Source: Ryuthela nishihirai
Lineage: Eukaryota; Arthropoda; Arachnida; Araneae; Heptathelidae
Assembly (NCBI GenBank): GCA_038380435.1
Contig: JAWZYU010000011.1
Span: forward strand, 85,970,501 to 86,034,500
DNA length: 64,000 bases
Reading direction: 5' to 3'
Shown here: positions 47,539 to 57,640 of the stretch, piece after piece
Layout of the letters: every line of letters begins with the position of its first letter
Numbering within the stretch: position 1 is the first letter of the stretch
Notes under the pieces: generated by a model
What the model saw: the letters and a program-made list of their open reading frames with translations, nothing else
The model's database searches: none
Told to the model about the DNA's origin: nothing
Translations under genes and position numbers: made by a program

Positions 47539-47892
47539 CTGAAAAGATTAAAGGATTCTCTCGTAACGGTCATTCAACCAAAACTTATGTTCAAGGTCAC
47601 ATTCAATTAGTATTCGCATTTTTACCTAAGACTTACCACTTCAGTCTTTCTATCCACCCACGAATAGCTAAGGCAATGATTTCAATTGAAAGACTAGCTA
47701 TGCTCGGGGAAAATGTTTCGTACTTTTAGAATTCAATGATGATTTTATTCAAAATCTCTAAAGTGCAGAGCCACTGTTTCTAAATCGTTTAAAGATCTAG
47801 AAAGATTAAGTTTTAATCTATACACTTCACAAATCTAAGATCACAGTGCAGCACGTGAATGACTAGAACAAAACTCAACTTTTTTTTAGATC

Positions 47893-48330
47893 GTTTCATC
47901 GTTTAGTGCTCTTTTGCACACAATGGGCTCAATAGCCAGGCCCAGCTTGCACCTGAACAACGTAAGCAACCATTCATTCAGATTAGGGGAGTGCACTGTA
48001 AGAAATTAAGGAAACTTAGTGGTCTATATTCCGTGAATGTCATTTCATGGTTTTTATCACTTGCAAAGCATCAAATAATTCAAGGGCTCAAATACACCAC
48101 ACATTGGGCAGGTGTGCTACAAATGGCAGCCTCCCATCGTTCTTCAGCGAGCACGGCTTTCCTGCACACGGAGCCACGGCTAAACCTTTAATCCTATGGA
48201 CAGTGGCCTTCCCAAGCCCATCCGTGTCTTTCTCACCGCGAGGAGCAGCGAAAAATTGATCTCGACGTATGTACACTTGAAACTGACCTGCGACTGCAGA
48301 TTACGAGTGTGGCGGGCTAACCACCGAATC
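47893..48330 (-). mobile_element. tRNA-derived SINE, family A (interrupted)
   Basis: A 3' piece, tgctcttttgcacacaatgg (47908-47950), is separated by about 160 bp from the body (aatggcagcctcccatcgtt, gagccacggctaaacc, ttcccaagcccatccgtgtc) and head (actgcagattacgagtgtgg) at 48105-48330. The gap suggests an internal insertion or replacement. Confidence 0.65.
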
Positions 48331-49271
48331 CAGAATTTCTCCTTAAAAAAAAAAAAAGACCAACAAGTTAAATTTGTAGGTATTATTAGAAATAAATTTT
48401 TCTTTAAAATATCGGGATCAAGTTTTTCTTCTGCATCTTTCGAAAAGAGGGCCTTACAGGATACCTAATTACACTGGTTTACAAGATTTTTATAACATCA
48501 ACCATTGTACTTGCATTTAACTATTTTTCAGGTGCTGGTCATTTCGACTCCTATTAAGATCTTCCTATACCAACACCTCCAGGCAAATGGGAGAATACTA
48601 GATATTTTACTTTTTGTGGCTGGCAACGCCGATTGCCAAGTGGGATAAAACATTTAACAGTAACTTAACCTCGGACCGCCATTGTTTTTTTCATTGTAGG
48701 AGGAAAACGTGCTGTGCGTTGAAGAGTGAATTTTGGCGTTTAAATGTGCGGATGTTTTAATGTGCCGGATAAGTTTTGTTGTGTGTGGAAATTATATTTT
48801 AAAATCCCAGTTTCGTTCACAAAGATTGTGTAGAATAGCAATAACTTCTTTTGGATGCCATGTTTGAGATTAGGACAAAACATGGGCTCCACATGTGTAC
48901 TGCATTACGTGCTTTGTTGACCTCAGCGAATGGTTGAAAGACAAGATAAAATTCATGCCCTTCGCAGTTACAATGGTTTGGCGTGAGCCAACTAGTCACT
49001 TACATGATTGCCATTTTTAAATGTCAGGATTTAAAAAAAAAAAAAAAACTCACAATATCCAAATGTGCCTTCAGACATAAGGCCAATTCCTCATGGAGAA
49101 GATCTTCCTTTACTAACACCTCCAACCAAATGGGAGATGAATTCGCATTCATCAGAGGAAAACAGGCACATACAGATCCTTATCCTACATACACCCCTAA
49201 AACGTTAGACTATTCTCATCTGATTCAGCAAAATGAAGTAAACAATCTCATTTAATATTTCTGAAATATAT

Positions 49272-49345
49272 CGCAGACACTGCGGGAATCGAACTCGCAA
49301 CTCTCCAGACTCATGCCAGAGCACGCTACCATTACACCAGCATCG
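49272..49345 (-). repeat. tRNA-like sequence
   Basis: The minus strand reads GCTGGTGTAATGGTAGCGTG (A-box) and GCGAGTTCGATTCCCGC (B-box, T-arm). The anticodon stem TCTGG/CTGGA closes a 7-base loop. The acceptor strands do not pair, so it is a SINE head or pseudo-tRNA rather than a working gene. Confidence 0.55.
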
Positions 49346-49623
49346 GACGAGAAAATCTTTCAGAATAAGACCTGATAAATCTTTCACCGACATGTGGCGA
49401 ATCTGGCGCCATCTATACTTCAGGAGAGGCAACTTTTCCTATTGTTGCTATTGATTTAGTTGTTAGAGACTTAGGACTTTCCAAAATACAAGCTGAGGTT
49501 TTAAGTTCAAGACTTAAAGAGTGGAATCTTCTGGCCAAGGGTACCAGAGATTCTCTGTTCAGAAAGAGATTTGCTTTATCTACTTATTACGAGATGCAAG
49601 ATGGTTTTTTTCTGCACAGGTAG

Positions 49624-49993
49624 GGGTGGGTGTGGCTCAGCGTGCGAGCCTAGCGTGCTAGGCTCGCAATCTGTAGTTCCCAGGTTAGAGTCCCAGCTGA
49701 ATCGGCGTCGAGATTTATCTCCGTAAAATTCCCTGCCCACGGTCAGTAGGGGACACAGATGTGCTTGAAAAGCCGTCCGTCGGATAGGACGTTAAGCCGT
49801 GGCCCCGTGTGCGAGAGCCATACCCTGTGCACGTTAAAGAACACGCTGGATGGCCTTGACGGGAGGCTACCATCTGTCTTCCAACAGCTGTTTCAGTGTA
49901 TCCCCACCCCCAACCTTTTCTGAGCCTTCGAGGTCCATGTGACCTGGCCATTTAGCCCAAGGTGTGCAAAAAAGTGCCGCTCAGAGGTAAAAC
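49624..49993 (+). mobile_element. tRNA-derived SINE, family A (full-length reference copy)
   Basis: About 370 bp in plus orientation: tRNA-like head GGGTGTGGCTCAGCGTGCGA and GGTTAGAGTCCC, the block gtcgagatttatctccgtaa, then ggacgttaagccgtggcccc, gtgcacgttaaagaacacgc, gggaggctaccatctgtctt, and the 3' end gtgtgcaaaaaagtgccgct. This copy defines the family used to recognise the others. It has no coding capacity; Pol III promoter boxes are internal and mobilisation would need LINE enzymes. Confidence 0.88.
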
Positions 49994-50504
49994 CCAAATC
50001 TGCACAGATATTTCAGGTCTGATTGAAAAAATTGGAACTCGCGCCCTTAAGGAATGGTCGTATATTTATAGATTCGCCAAAATTCAGCTTAAAAGCTGCC
50101 CTTTTGCAAAAAGGAAACCAAAAACATTCCAGTAACACGCTGTGGGAATGAAGGAAACTTATGAAAGTATGGAAAAAATACTCTGCTATAAAATATGACC
50201 AGTTTAAGTGGGCAATATAAAAGTCCTCTTGTTCGGGCTTCAAGGAGACTTCAAAATTTTGGTGCTTTCTATATTTGTGCGACATTAGGGTCAAAAAAGA
50301 ACAGTACACAACAAAAGACTGGCCCAAAAGTTTTTTCCTGGAAAGAGTAATGGTATAAGCCTCTAGTTGACTCGTCTTATGTTCTGCTCCCACCACTAAA
50401 CTGGGTTTCTGAAAAACTTTTTCAAACTATGAACAAAAAATTGTTAAAAAAGATTTTTGCAATTTAAGGAAAATTTTCCAAAACTAAGTGATAACAAACT
50501 CAAG

Positions 50505-50900
50505 AGATCTTTGTTGGTCCTCAGATCAGAAAGCTACTGAATGATATGGTCTTCGAAGAAAAACCGAATATGAAAGAGCGCTGAATGGAAATCCTTCACG
50601 TGTGTGGTCCAGGGTTTTCTGGGGAATCAAAGAGTAAAACTACCATCAGCTCATTCAAGATTTTCTCCAACACTGAGAATCTTGACTGCCAAATGTCTTT
50701 GAAGATCCATTTCTTGCACTCGCATCTACTTCTTTCTCAAGAACTTAGGAGCCGTCAGTGATGAGCAAGGGGAAAGATTTCACCAGGATATCCGAACCAT
50801 GGAGGAGAAATACCAAGGCAGGTGGGACCCCGCAATGATGGGTTACTACTGGTGGTTCTTGCAAAAGGAATATACTTCAGCACAAAAGAAAAATGGACTT
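50505..50900 (+). pseudogene. Uncharacterised arthropod protein family, C-terminal fragment
   Basis: FVGPQIRKLLNDMVF, KSFTCVVQGFLGNQ, DCQMSLKIHFLHSHL, RSRQ then AVSDEQGERFHQDI, TMEEKYQGRWDPAMMGYYWW follow one another in shifting frames. The words GPQIRxLL, MSLKIHFLHSH and SDEQGERFHQD are those of the family split by the LINE at 29.6-34.4 kb. Here only the C-terminal third is present. Dead copy, function unknown. Confidence 0.65.
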
Positions 50901-53299
50901 CTTGATTATAAAAGATCCTCCCCATGTTTTCTTATTTTGCGTATTATTTCATTTGATACTTTATATTCACTGGTCTATAAATATGAAGTTTCTAATTTGT
51001 TTCACTGTAATCATGTAATTAACGAGTTTTAAGTTACAATTTAAATATAATTGTTACATTTATTTTCATTTCCCAGATATGCGTGTATTTATTAAAATTT
51101 GAAATACAATATTTTTAATTAAGGATTGATGTACGTGTTGCAGTTTTCTCAACCATATTTGAATTCGGCACCCCAAAATTTGTTTAAAAACATCCTATAT
51201 GACCAATTTTATAAAAAAGTTTCAATTTGTTGTCTAGTGCTATTATGCATAGCATACGAATTATATTCGGTAACATTTTAAAATTTAAAAACATTTACCT
51301 TTTTAACTATTCTACTGCGCTAATGTTCAAAATACTTTCAATTATCGAACTGTAATTGGGTGTTCGCTTACCGCGATTAAATGGGACCCAAAATGTATGA
51401 GCGAATTTCAAGTCTGCGATTAATGGGGAGATTGTTTCAACAAGAATTACATTGTTTCAATTATCACATATTGATTTTTTTTAATATGTTAAAACTAAAC
51501 TAAATTACACTTTAAAAACTTTTAAATTTTAAAAATTCAAAGTCTTTTTGGAACCAAAAATAAGTAACGCTTAAACTGTTTTACATTTTCTTTTCTTATT
51601 AAAATGTATAATAAACTATTTAAATGAAAGTTTTCTTTGTTAACTTGTTCTAAACAACTATGGAATTCGAGTTAGCTCTGATTGCGAAGAACATTTTGGA
51701 TTCTTCATGTGTATGGGACAGATTCTTGACATTCATCTGAAGGGAGGACAGGAGAGCTCTTCCTCAAGAAGGAATCAGTTTTCTCCTGTTTCTGCATCTC
51801 ATTCAGAATAAATGCATATGGATCAATATATGAGAATCGATTATTCAACAAGCCTTGAATGCTCTGGCAGGGTAAGGATGATATTAAGTCAATAACTTCA
51901 ACATCTCTGCAATAATTTCTTTCAGATTTTGCACCCCGAGTTCTTTACATGTGAAACATTTGAATAATTCTTACTTATAGGCGGTATCGAATTTCACTTG
52001 TTTGAACTGAAAATCTGGCATGCCTCAGGAAAAACTCATGATTCGAATCTTTAAAAACACTAATACCACTGTAAATATATCACGCTAAGCGGATACACAT
52101 CGTATTGGAACACTGCCATGTAAATGCAGAGCCTGACTGACTCAAGGCCCTACGCTCGAGGCCATCTTTAAGAGGCCCAAAAATACAAAAGTTGAAAAAA
52201 ATTATTCGGACAACGGCCACATCTGCAGAGGTTGGCATCCTCTTTGAGGATAGGCCTCAAGGGGGGAGGGGGGGGGATGGCCCATACAAGGACTGGTATT
52301 CCCACGGGGAATGGCACCCAAGAGAAATGGAAGCCAAAAATTTAACTTCTGCATATTTCCACATCTTCCAAAAACTTTTTAAAACCTCTGAAAGCAAAAG
52401 GGAAAAATTTACTGAAATTGAAATCGACTCGATTTACAGTTTTGAGGGTAGACAGAGTTTCTCCCCTCCCCCTCCAGAATTGGCTTTGTACCACTTTCCT
52501 CAAACATTAATATTTAATATCAGTTAGTGTTTTTGGTAATTGCATTACCAATATCGTCCCCTGCATTTTTTTTATTTCAATGCTTTGATGTTTTCCACTA
52601 ATTCTTCACATGAAACTAATTTCTTTTTATCTACAAATTCATGCAGAAAGTGATTAATGCTTATCTCTACTTCAGCAAGTCGTTATTGACATATTGGTCG
52701 TTGGGCCGAAGTTGCAATTCTAGTGAGTCTTCAGAAGTTTCAGCTTTGTCCGAGTATTCCTGCCGCACGATCAATTTAGGGGCTAACAGCAGTATTCCTT
52801 TGAGAGATTTAATCTTTTTCCAGTTGAATCCATCTCATGTATACAATTCTCTCCGAATTCTCAGTTTCTGCCTAAGACCTTCCTGTAATTTATTGTAGTT
52901 TATCTGCAAGACTCCTGGTTTATTGCCAGTTTCTACGAGCAATATTTTCAGTTTGACCTCTAGTAGGTAAGGTAGCAGTTTATTCTAGTTGTAATTGACA
53001 AGTTCAATTCTGATGGTTGTAGTAACAGTGGATTTTAGATGTCAGAAGAATCGCATCGTCAATCTCCTGCTGCGAGCAAAGTGAAACTGATTGATCCCCC
53101 TTCCAATGGGAAATTACCCAGTTTACCTTTGTAGAGTCAGACCGTAGTGCCAAATTTGCAGATCAAGAAGGGACGATAACCTGAAGACATTATGTACCCT
53201 TTAGGACGCTAATTTGGTAACTGGCAAAGAAGTTTGCCAGGAGTGCTATGATAATGCACCTCATTTGCGTCTAGTATTAGGCGAACAAAAATAGGAAAC

Positions 53300-53321
53300 T
53301 GGGGGGGGGGGGGGGGGGGGG
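53300..53321. repeat. G21 homopolymer
   Basis: Uninterrupted G run of 21 bases just beyond the protease gene end. The exact length is prone to sequencing error. Confidence 0.9.
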
Positions 53322-53351
53322 TTAATGACAATTCCCTGGAGTATAGAGTAT

Positions 53352-53385
53352 TAGCATACGAGTACTATGTAGTACTCGTATGCTA
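53352..53385. repeat. Perfect 14-bp hairpin after the protease gene
   Basis: tagcatacgagtac (53352-53365) and gtactcgtatgcta (53372-53385) around tatgta. It sits just 3' of the leftward protease gene and could mark a transcript end or element border; this is inference only. Confidence 0.85.
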
Positions 53386-53404
53386 GTTGTTACCAACAAT
53401 TCAT

Positions 53405-53725
53405 TCCGATCGTTAGGAGTTTATTAAAACTGATAAATCATACGAGTTTATGTTATTATTCCTTCGTTTAGTGTAATAGATGCAATAGTAACCGCATTTT
53501 AGAGTAATTTGAGAACAGTTATACACGATCGGCTTTGAAGATTTAAGTAACCCGACGTAAGGTAACTTCGCATCTTTGAAATAAGCTAACCAATGAGTTC
53601 CTGAACCACTGAGGAAACGTCAAAGTTCACTATACCATTTTCTTTCTTTAATATTTTTTGTTGGCAAAGAATAGATAGAGTATTATACCACGGAATCCTT
53701 TTTAGCTTTCCTTTGGTTTTCGATA
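53405..53725 (-). pseudogene. Adenain-like cysteine protease (PRO) of the Polinton, frameshifted
   Basis: Minus strand, across frames: ENQRKAKKIPWYN, NGIVNFDVSS, SGSGTHWLAYFKDAK (catalytic His in GTHW) and CSQITLKCGYYCIYYTKRR (catalytic Cys in CGYYC), then INSYD. These are the conserved blocks of adenovirus/Polinton maturation proteases (Ulp1/C5 family), which cut capsid and core proteins during virion maturation. The usual region between the His block and the Cys block is shortened, and at least two frameshifts are present, so it is not active. It lies immediately downstream of the pX-like gene in the same direction. Confidence 0.75.
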
Positions 53726-53735
53726 TCCAAGTTGC

Positions 53736-53885
53736 TTAATGGTTTTCTTTTTTCAATCCTTGAACTATTTGTTTTCGTAGAATGTACAAACCTTTTCCCT
53801 TTCTTTTATAGATAAAAGAGCCGTGCTCTTTGCTTTCCAGGAATGTATAACCCTTTTCCCAGAACTTTTTATGCAAGTTTAATAC
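53736..53885 (-). pseudogene. pX-like core protein, C-terminal half (split by the LTR element)
   Basis: The minus strand reads VLNLHKKFWEKGYTFLESKE, then GSFIYKRKGKGLYILRKQ, ending at a stop at 53736. The basic, Gly-rich GKGLY tail is the kind found at the end of pX-like proteins of Polintons and adintoviruses. The frame is the same as the N-terminal half at 60662-60860 when one copy of the ATAC duplication is discounted, which shows that the retrotransposon landed inside this gene. Confidence 0.6.
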
Positions 53886-54836
53886 TGTCGTGCCCTCAGG
53901 AATTGATCCTGCGGACACGACTTGGGCTAAAAGGTCCTTGAATATGTTTTTCTCGAAGTGTGAACAAAGACCTGGTTAGTCATCGCGGTTCCAAGAACTT
54001 ACCAGTTCAACTGGATGACACCAGTGTCCGGCATCGCCCCAGGAGCCAAGAACTTCCGGACCCAGAGTTCGGACCCGCCACCAAAGAGGCCGAATAGGCG
54101 GAGCGATGCCCCCGACGTCCAATGGCAAGCGCCCGCGTCAGCTTACGACGCTGACCACCGCTAGAGGTCGGTGTGGAGAGAAGCGGCAATTTTGAACTGC
54201 TCAAGAGGAGAGAAAGGACTTGTCTCCAGGTGTTTGGACAGCGAAGACGTCTTTTCTTGGCCGGGAATCGGCAAGGTTTTAATGTACCTAGTTAGATAGA
54301 ACTGATTTAATTTTTCGTCTAGCTATACCGAGGCGATGGGCCTTCAACGGACAGTGCTGATCTTCGCAACAAAGGCTCCTGCAGCGACCACCTCATCCAA
54401 CAGGTAGGGTCACCCTCATTCATAAATCTGGTATCCCTTTCCACAAAGTCTGCTAACCGCCACTGTGTTCTGGGGAATAGCCCCGTACTTGGACTTTAGA
54501 GCTGGTAGCTCAGCCACATGAAAAGACTTTCGCTTAAACGGTTTGGCGTCTAATTGTAAAGGCGGTCATCGCCCGAGAACTAGTAAGTTCGGCTGTATTC
54601 CCCGAAGGGAACTCCTGGTCCTGAAGTTTATTTTTCGCAATGTACTATAAATAAATTATGTTTAAATGGTAATATCTGACTACTCCCTGTCTTTTCCAAG
54701 ATTGAGTCACGTTTGGGTTATTGCAGAGGTTTCCTTCTCGAAAGTCTGCACAAGTAACAGCACGGCCAAAATAGAACGGGAGGGAGTCAGAAATTTAATG
54801 ACGGACCGCCCTCATAAGAAAGGGGGGTTCACGTCA
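53886..54836 (+). repeat. 5' LTR (951 bp)
   Basis: Begins TGTCGTGCCCTCAGG and ends GGGGGGTTCACGTCA. It contains a TATA/polyA-like ctataaataaatt at 54646-54658. It is identical to the 3' LTR by eye except C at 54574 versus T at 60399. ORFs within it are shared with the other LTR and are not genes. Confidence 0.95.
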
Positions 54837-54990
54837 AATTGGTGCCGTGACCAGGATTTTCGAACCTGAGTGTTATTGCGGTTAGAAAGAAAAATACGTC
54901 AAATTAGCGCGGTGACCACGGATTAGCTTCAATTGGTTTCTGTGACCCAAGTATGTTCGAACCTGAGTTTATTGCGGCTAGAAAAAGAGT
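54834..54990 (+). repeat. Three degenerate copies of the PBS leader
   Basis: caaattggtgccgtgacc...gttcgaacctgag...ttattgcggttagaaa (54834) is followed by a short copy caaattagcgcggtgaccac (54901) and a longer one caattggtttctgtgaccc...gttcgaacctgagtttattgcggctagaaa (54930). The second and third are diverged, so they are old relative to the LTR pair. Confidence 0.75.
54840..54857 (+). promoter_or_regulatory. Primer-binding site (tRNA-His type)
   Basis: TGGTGCCGTGACCAGGAT starts 3 bases after the 5' LTR. Its complement ends GGTCACGGCACCA, which fits the 3' end of eukaryotic tRNA-His (acceptor TCACGGC-A-CCA), and further match reaches the T-loop (ggttcgaa) at 54860-54867. tRNA identity is from memory of the acceptor sequence. 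Confidence 0.65.
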
Positions 54991-55451
54991 ATAATTAGAG
55001 ATTGCAAAATTATTGTGTTGAAATGTGGCAGTAGCAGAATGTGAAGAAATTAAGAATGTTAAATATTGTGATTTTAGTGACTTTAGTGATTTAAATTGTG
55101 ATTTTAGTGAGAATTGTATACTATGTTTTGAGCGAGGAATTTCAGGAGCATCTGTTAAAACAAGTGTTATATTGAAGTATAGAAAGTGATTTGAATTAAA
55201 TGTTTAGTGCTAAGAAATAAGTATAAGACTATAGCTAGGCCCAGGTGTAGAGTGTATGAAGGAAGTATTAGAGATTTCGACTAGGGACTATATCATAATA
55301 TTTTAGATAGGAGTGATTTTTTTTTTTTCATGTGTTACTGTTAAGTTGCATTTCTGTGTGCGCCTCCATTGCACTTAGGAGGTACAAAAAACCCAACACA
55401 CAGCACAACACGCAGCACACTATTTGCGTAGTGAGAAAACCCCCCGAATTA

Positions 55452-56525
55452 ATGGAGAGTCAGGACGCGAGTGCGCCACCCATCCAGGAGCCGTCCCCAA
55501 CGACGGGACCTCTCCTGGCGGGGTTCATAAACTTAGTAAACCCGTACGAAGGAGATAATAGTCGCACGGCCGCAGCGTTTTTCGAACAATTAGAGGGAGT
55601 AGGGAGGATCGCACGATGGCAGCTGAGCGAGATGGCAATCATTGCCCGCTCGAAGCTGCGAGGAGCCGCTGCGGAATTCGTTAACCAATCCCCGGAATTA
55701 AGGAACGAGGAGGATTTTGCCATTTTCAAAAGGGCGGTGTTGGAAAGGTTCGATAGTGAGGCGCCATTAGCCACCCGCCTGCACGAGTTCACAAGTTGTC
55801 AGCAAGCGGCGAACGAGAGTGTCCAGGAGTATGCTGCCCGCATTCGGACCCGGGCCTATCAGTTTTTGGGACCAACGGGGAGAAACAGGGACAGCGAGGA
55901 TCAGGGAATCGGCGATCAGATGCGCCTTGCCCAGTTTTTGGCGGGCCTGGCCCCGCGGCTCAAGAGGGTCGTATTGTCTCATAATCCCCGCACTTTCAAG
56001 GAGGCTTTAGCGAAAGCTACACTAGAGGAGAGCAATGAGCGTGCCTGCGGACGAACGCCAGCCATACGAGCACTCGACGAGGAAACCCCTGCTAGGAACA
56101 CAGAGTCGAACCCTCTGCCCCAGCTACAGGATCTGTTGGCAGCCTTTCCGCTGTGCCAGATCCAGGCAGATTTGGTACGTTTAGGGGAGCGCCTTCACCA
56201 GATTGAGGGACAGCGAGAGAGGAGCCATACCAATCAGCCCCAGCAACAGCAGCACTCCTGGGCGGATCGCCGGGGTGTCACGTGCTTTGCGTGCGGCGGA
56301 GTGGGCCATTACGCCCGTCAGTGTGCGTCGCCCCCTACCGTACGCCCACGTGACCCGCGATACCAAACAGGACGAAACCGGCAGCAAAATCAAGACCGAG
56401 CACCCCCACGGAGGACCCGCTGGACGAGAGGGAGTGAATTTCCTTTTACCCCCCCTCAGCAAACACGAGAACAGGGTAGAGAGGAGTTGCGGCAAACCAA
56501 CCACCATACGGCTCCTTTAAACTAG
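55452..56525 (+). CDS. Gag polyprotein with CCHC zinc knuckle
   Basis: An intact frame of 357 codons from ATG 55452 (MESQDASAPP) to TAG 56523; the frame is open upstream to 55332, but the 55452 start gives the more gag-like N-terminus. The capsid-like region includes GFINLVNPYEGDN, FFEQLEGVGRI, FAIFKRAVLERF and ANESVQEYAARIR, the words of a retrotransposon gag domain. A zinc knuckle CFACGGVGHYARQC (CX2CX4HX4C) lies near 56285-56330. The tail is Arg/Gln-rich. Gag forms the particle and binds the RNA. It is the only intact long ORF in the element and GC-rich compared with the host sequence. Confidence 0.88.
   Translation: MESQDASAPPIQEPSPTTGPLLAGFINLVNPYEGDNSRTAAAFFEQLEGVGRIARWQLSEMAIIARSKLRGAAAEFVNQSPELRNEEDFAIFKRAVLERFDSEAPLATRLHEFTSCQQAANESVQEYAARIRTRAYQFLGPTGRNRDSEDQGIGDQMRLAQFLAGLAPRLKRVVLSHNPRTFKEALAKATLEESNERACGRTPAIRALDEETPARNTESNPLPQLQDLLAAFPLCQIQADLVRLGERLHQIEGQRERSHTNQPQQQQHSWADRRGVTCFACGGVGHYARQCASPPTVRPRDPRYQTGRNRQQNQDRAPPRRTRWTRGSEFPFTPPQQTREQGREELRQTNHHTAPLN
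56516..56522 (+). promoter_or_regulatory. -1 ribosomal frameshift site T TTA AAC
   Basis: The heptamer sits in the gag frame as CCT TTA AAC, with the gag stop TAG as the next codon. A -1 slip yields TTT AAA CTA GAA and opens the protease frame, which runs unbroken to LVDTGATVSVMN. U UUA AAC is a canonical X XXY YYZ slippery sequence. Downstream RNA structure was not assessed. Confidence 0.8.
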
Positions 56526-56770
56526 AACGGGAGGGAAGCCCCGGATGCACTTCCCAGAGTCCCCTCGAAGCGTCAGCCGTCCGCATTGCCCCGTGTGCCA
56601 TACTATGTAGTGATGAAAATTCACCTATTGTGTCTGGCCGCATGGAGGACACTGAGGTGTCGGCCCTCGTCGATACCGGCGCCACGGTGTCTGTCATGAA
56701 TGGCCAGTGTTTTCAGCGCTTGAGAAGCCGAATCCTGCACAAAACGGTCCCCCCCACAACATAATTTGAA
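56516..56770 (+). pseudogene. Aspartic protease, N-terminal part
   Basis: In the -1 frame: EVSALVDTGATVSVMNGQCF, where DTGAT is the catalytic aspartate loop of retropepsins, around 56670-56700. The frame then meets a stop just after a C7 run (56750-56763), and the protease continues in another frame at 56766. A one-base indel in the homopolymer would explain it. Confidence 0.8.
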
Positions 56771-57640
56771 AACTGTAGATGGCCACCCCCTTCCAGTGAT
56801 AGGCAGATACATGGTGACCCTCACATTTGATGGAATTAGTTTTGAGCACCCCATAGTAGCCCTTGATATAGACACTCCACGATACGACATGATAATGGGA
56901 CACGATATCCTCAAGAAGCATCGATTCATCATAGATTGTCATTCAGGCACATTGCAAAGGAAGAAGGACGAGAAATTGGAACATAGGAGCACCCCCCTCA
57001 CACTGCCCGCTTACCCTGCCCAGGAGCAACCTTCACCCCCCTCCCCTACACCCACGTACATTGGGCGCATCATACAGAGGCTCTGCGTCCCTCCCCGAGC
57101 CGAGCGCATAGCCCTCATCGAGTGTTCTGCACCCCAGCTCCGAGGATGCACGATCTTAGCGCAGCCACACGAGCAGCTGAAAACCGGTTCCGTGCGCGTA
57201 GCCCGCTCGGTGAACCGCGTGGACGGTAGCGGCCGACTCAACATCCGGGTCGCCAATACCTCATCGGCCCCTATCTGGCTGAATAAAAACATGCGCATCG
57301 CCACGTTGGAAGCCCTCGACGCCGAACAAATAGAACCTCCTGGCATTCCCCGGAAGACAAGAAAATCGCCCCTGTCCCTGGAAGATTTCCAATTGGACCA
57401 TCTTGGGCCTCAAGAGAAGAGTAAACTGGGAAAATTGTTAATGAAAAATCGAGATGTTTTTGCGAGAGATGTCAGCGAATTGACCGGCACAGAGGCCGTG
57501 TACCATGAAATCCACCTCATAGACGACCGCCCCGTGAGGCAGCGGGCATACAGGGTGCCGTTCGCGCTGCAGGGCGAATTGGACCGACAAGTGGATGAGT
57601 TGAATGAAGCGTATGAGCTGGTGAAAGCGAATCTTGAAAC
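56766..57640 (+). pseudogene. Protease C-terminus, linker and start of reverse transcriptase
   Basis: DGHPLPVIGRYMVTLTFDGI and YDMIMGHDILKKHRFIIDC complete the protease fold (usual Gypsy ILGxDFL...ID words). A linker with RTRKSPLSLEDFQLDHLGP follows. AVYHEIHLIDDRPVRQRAYR and VPFALQGELDRQVDEL are the first strand region of a Gypsy RT. The text then jumps near 57605 straight to the C-terminus of the integrase, so the RT catalytic core (YxDD) is absent. Confidence 0.85.

Larger units (their letters stand above)
47539..52900. other. Upstream of the first visible LDLa exon
   Basis: Holds SINE-A copies (47895/48105 and 49624), a tRNA-like sequence (49272) and a fragment of the arthropod family (50505). 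The remainder (48.35-49.25, 50.0-50.5 and 50.9-53.0 kb) is AT-rich with no recognised exon. ORFs at 52192-52527 (plus) and near 52.88-53.0 (minus; LLPYLLEVKLKILLVETGN) look somewhat protein-like but match nothing that I know. Confidence 0.55.

Noticed and set aside
49272..49345. Functional tRNA gene on the minus strand
   Set aside because: A and B boxes are good but acceptor strands do not pair.
49715..49951. 78-codon minus ORF
   Set aside because: Antisense of the full-length SINE-A copy.
54007..54204. 65-codon minus ORF also present at 59832-60029
   Set aside because: Both lie in the two LTRs; duplication reflects the LTR pair.
54666..54869. 67-codon plus ORF, with a relative at 60491-60781
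   Set aside because: LTR sequence running into different flanks; no domain.
55460..56942. Several antisense and alternative-frame ORFs of 60-110 codons across gag and pol
   Set aside because: Shadows of GC-rich gag/pol coding sequence; no independent motif.
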